From Candidatus Omnitrophota bacterium (lineage in GTDB: Bacteria > Omnitrophota > Gorgyraeia > Gygaellales > Profunditerraquicolaceae), in contig JAGOIJ010000088.1 in the NCBI GenBank assembly GCA_017995695.1, positions 1-7,019 on the forward strand: 7,019 nucleotides of DNA, written 5' to 3'. Position 1 is the stretch's first letter. Every line of letters starts with the position of its first letter. The notes beneath the pieces are model-generated. The model did not search any database. It worked only from the letters and a program-made list of their open reading frames with translations, and was not told where the DNA came from. Made by a program: the position numbers and the translations under genes. Positions 6,311 to 7,019 of this stretch are shown piece after piece.

Positions 6311-7019
6311 AGCTTCCTCATGATTGACTTCAAGCCATGCACTAATTCCCGAGGATTCATTATAGCGCTTTTTAAGGCCAGCGCTAAAAAATGCAACGAG
6401 AAATAGAATTTAAAATTGAGCCAGCGCACCTCCCTCTCGAGTGTCTCTTTGCTAAGATGAGGATAGGCGATGCTTGATTCTTTTTGCACATCAACCGGGG
6501 TGTACGTTTTTTGTAGAAGCCAATGGTTCTGCATTGCCACATCCCAAAATTCGGTCCCCGGGAAAGGATTACAGATGCTAAACATTACCGCATATGGCTT
6601 TACTTTTTTAAGGATGGCATACGTATTTCGGATGGTTTCTTTCGTTTCAAGGGGACTGGCGCCAATTAAAACATTGAGCTTAACATTAACTTTGTATTTC
6701 TTAAGCAACGCAAGTGAAGCCAGACACTCCTCTACCACGGCGTCTTTCTTAATGTCGTCAAGTATAGGCTGCTTGAATGATTCAACGCCGATATCAACAT
6801 AGGAACATTTTGTTTCTGCCAGTATTCGAGCAATATCTTCATTAATGCGATCGGAGCGGGCAAGGCATCCCCAGGCAAACCCATTACTGGCTAAGCAATC
6901 GCCTATTATCTGAAGACGCTTAGTATCCCAAATAAACTGGTCATCGATAAAAGAAATGGCCCTGTACCCTTGCGACTTAAGCAGACGAATCTCGGCAGAG
7001 ACATTATCGGCGCTACGCG
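6304..7019 (-). CDS. B12-binding-type radical SAM protein, C-terminal part, cut by window edge
   Basis: The frame is open from the right edge to the TGA at 6306..6304, giving the last 237 residues. Its first visible part, RSADNVSAEIRLLKSQGYR then AISFIDDQF, is the stretch that in B12-type radical SAM proteins lies a short way after the CxxxCxxC iron-sulfur motif, so that motif and any cobalamin-binding domain should lie outside the window. Further motifs are WGCLARSDRIN (49-59), YVDIGVES (73-80), LNVLIGASPLET (114-125) and the family hallmark NPFPGTEFW (150-158). The last 50 residues form an aromatic and basic tail. Members of this superfamily methylate unreactive carbons, cyclise or rearrange substrates (for example BchE, HpnP). 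Many in glycan operons have no assigned role. Here I infer modification of a sugar or lipid of the same pathway, without knowing which. The in-frame GTG at 6738 is internal, not the start. It overlaps the GT2 gene by 7 nt. Confidence 0.85.
   Translation of the reverse strand, partial: RSADNVSAEIRLLKSQGYRAISFIDDQFIWDTKRLQIIGDCLASNGFAWGCLARSDRINEDIARILAETKCSYVDIGVESFKQPILDDIKKDAVVEECLASLALLKKYKVNVKLNVLIGASPLETKETIRNTYAILKKVKPYAVMFSICNPFPGTEFWDVAMQNHWLLQKTYTPVDVQKESSIAYPHLSKETLEREVRWLNFKFYFSLHFLALALKSAIMNPRELVHGLKSIMRKLW
6315..6319 (-). promoter_or_regulatory. Ribosome binding site for the GT2 gene
   Basis: GAGGA read on the minus strand, four bases before the ATG at 6310. It sits in the last Met-Arg-Lys codons of the radical SAM gene, so initiation probably depends on translation of that gene. 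Confidence 0.6.

Noticed and set aside
6304..6738. A separate 144-residue gene starting at the GTG at 6738.
   Set aside because: The same frame stays open to the right edge and encodes upstream radical SAM motifs (FIDDQF, WGCLARSD, IGVES), so the GTG is internal.

Overview
The window is a block of surface-glycan biosynthesis genes, all on the minus strand, so transcription runs from the right edge (7019) to the left edge (1). Seven protein genes fill it almost completely, two of them cut by the window edges. No RNA gene, mobile element, CRISPR array or long intergenic gap is visible. The longest non-coding gap is 17 nt under the starts chosen here.

In transcription order: (1) the C-terminal part of a B12-binding-type radical SAM protein (7019 to 6304); (2) a GT2 family glycosyltransferase (6310 to 5507); (3) an FkbM family SAM-dependent methyltransferase (about 5489 to 4548); (4) a GT4 glycosyltransferase (4533 to 3343); (5) a large two-domain protein joining a GT4 glycosyltransferase to a GT9, ADP-heptose:LPS heptosyltransferase-like domain (3359 to 1050); (6) a TylF/MycF-type O-methyltransferase (1053 to 376); (7) the N-terminal part of a multi-spanning GT-C, PMT/ArnT-like glycosyltransferase (397 to 1). 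Five of the six junctions overlap or are separated by 14 nt or less, and the sixth is either a 17-nt gap or a 4-nt overlap depending on the FkbM start. This is a tight, probably translationally coupled operon whose promoter lies to the right of the window.

The likely job is assembly and decoration of a lipid-linked or LPS-linked glycan. Three genes encode four soluble sugar-transfer domains (GT2, GT4, GT4 and GT9), two methyltransferases probably modify sugars, a radical SAM enzyme may carry out a harder modification, and a membrane GT-C enzyme would act on the outer face of the inner membrane using a polyprenyl-phosphate sugar. This division of labour is inferred from families; no substrate can be read from the sequence.

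The GT9 domain points to a Gram-negative, LPS-type cell envelope. Mid-40s GC (estimated by eye), B12-type radical SAM proteins inside glycan operons and long one-strand arrays of mixed glycosyltransferases resemble uncultivated lineages such as Omnitrophota, but this placement is a weak inference. The most unusual item is the GT4-GT9 fusion with its strongly basic linker. A terminator-like hairpin with a UNCG loop inside the stand-alone GT4 gene is also worth a look. I see no clear evidence of a wholly new system.
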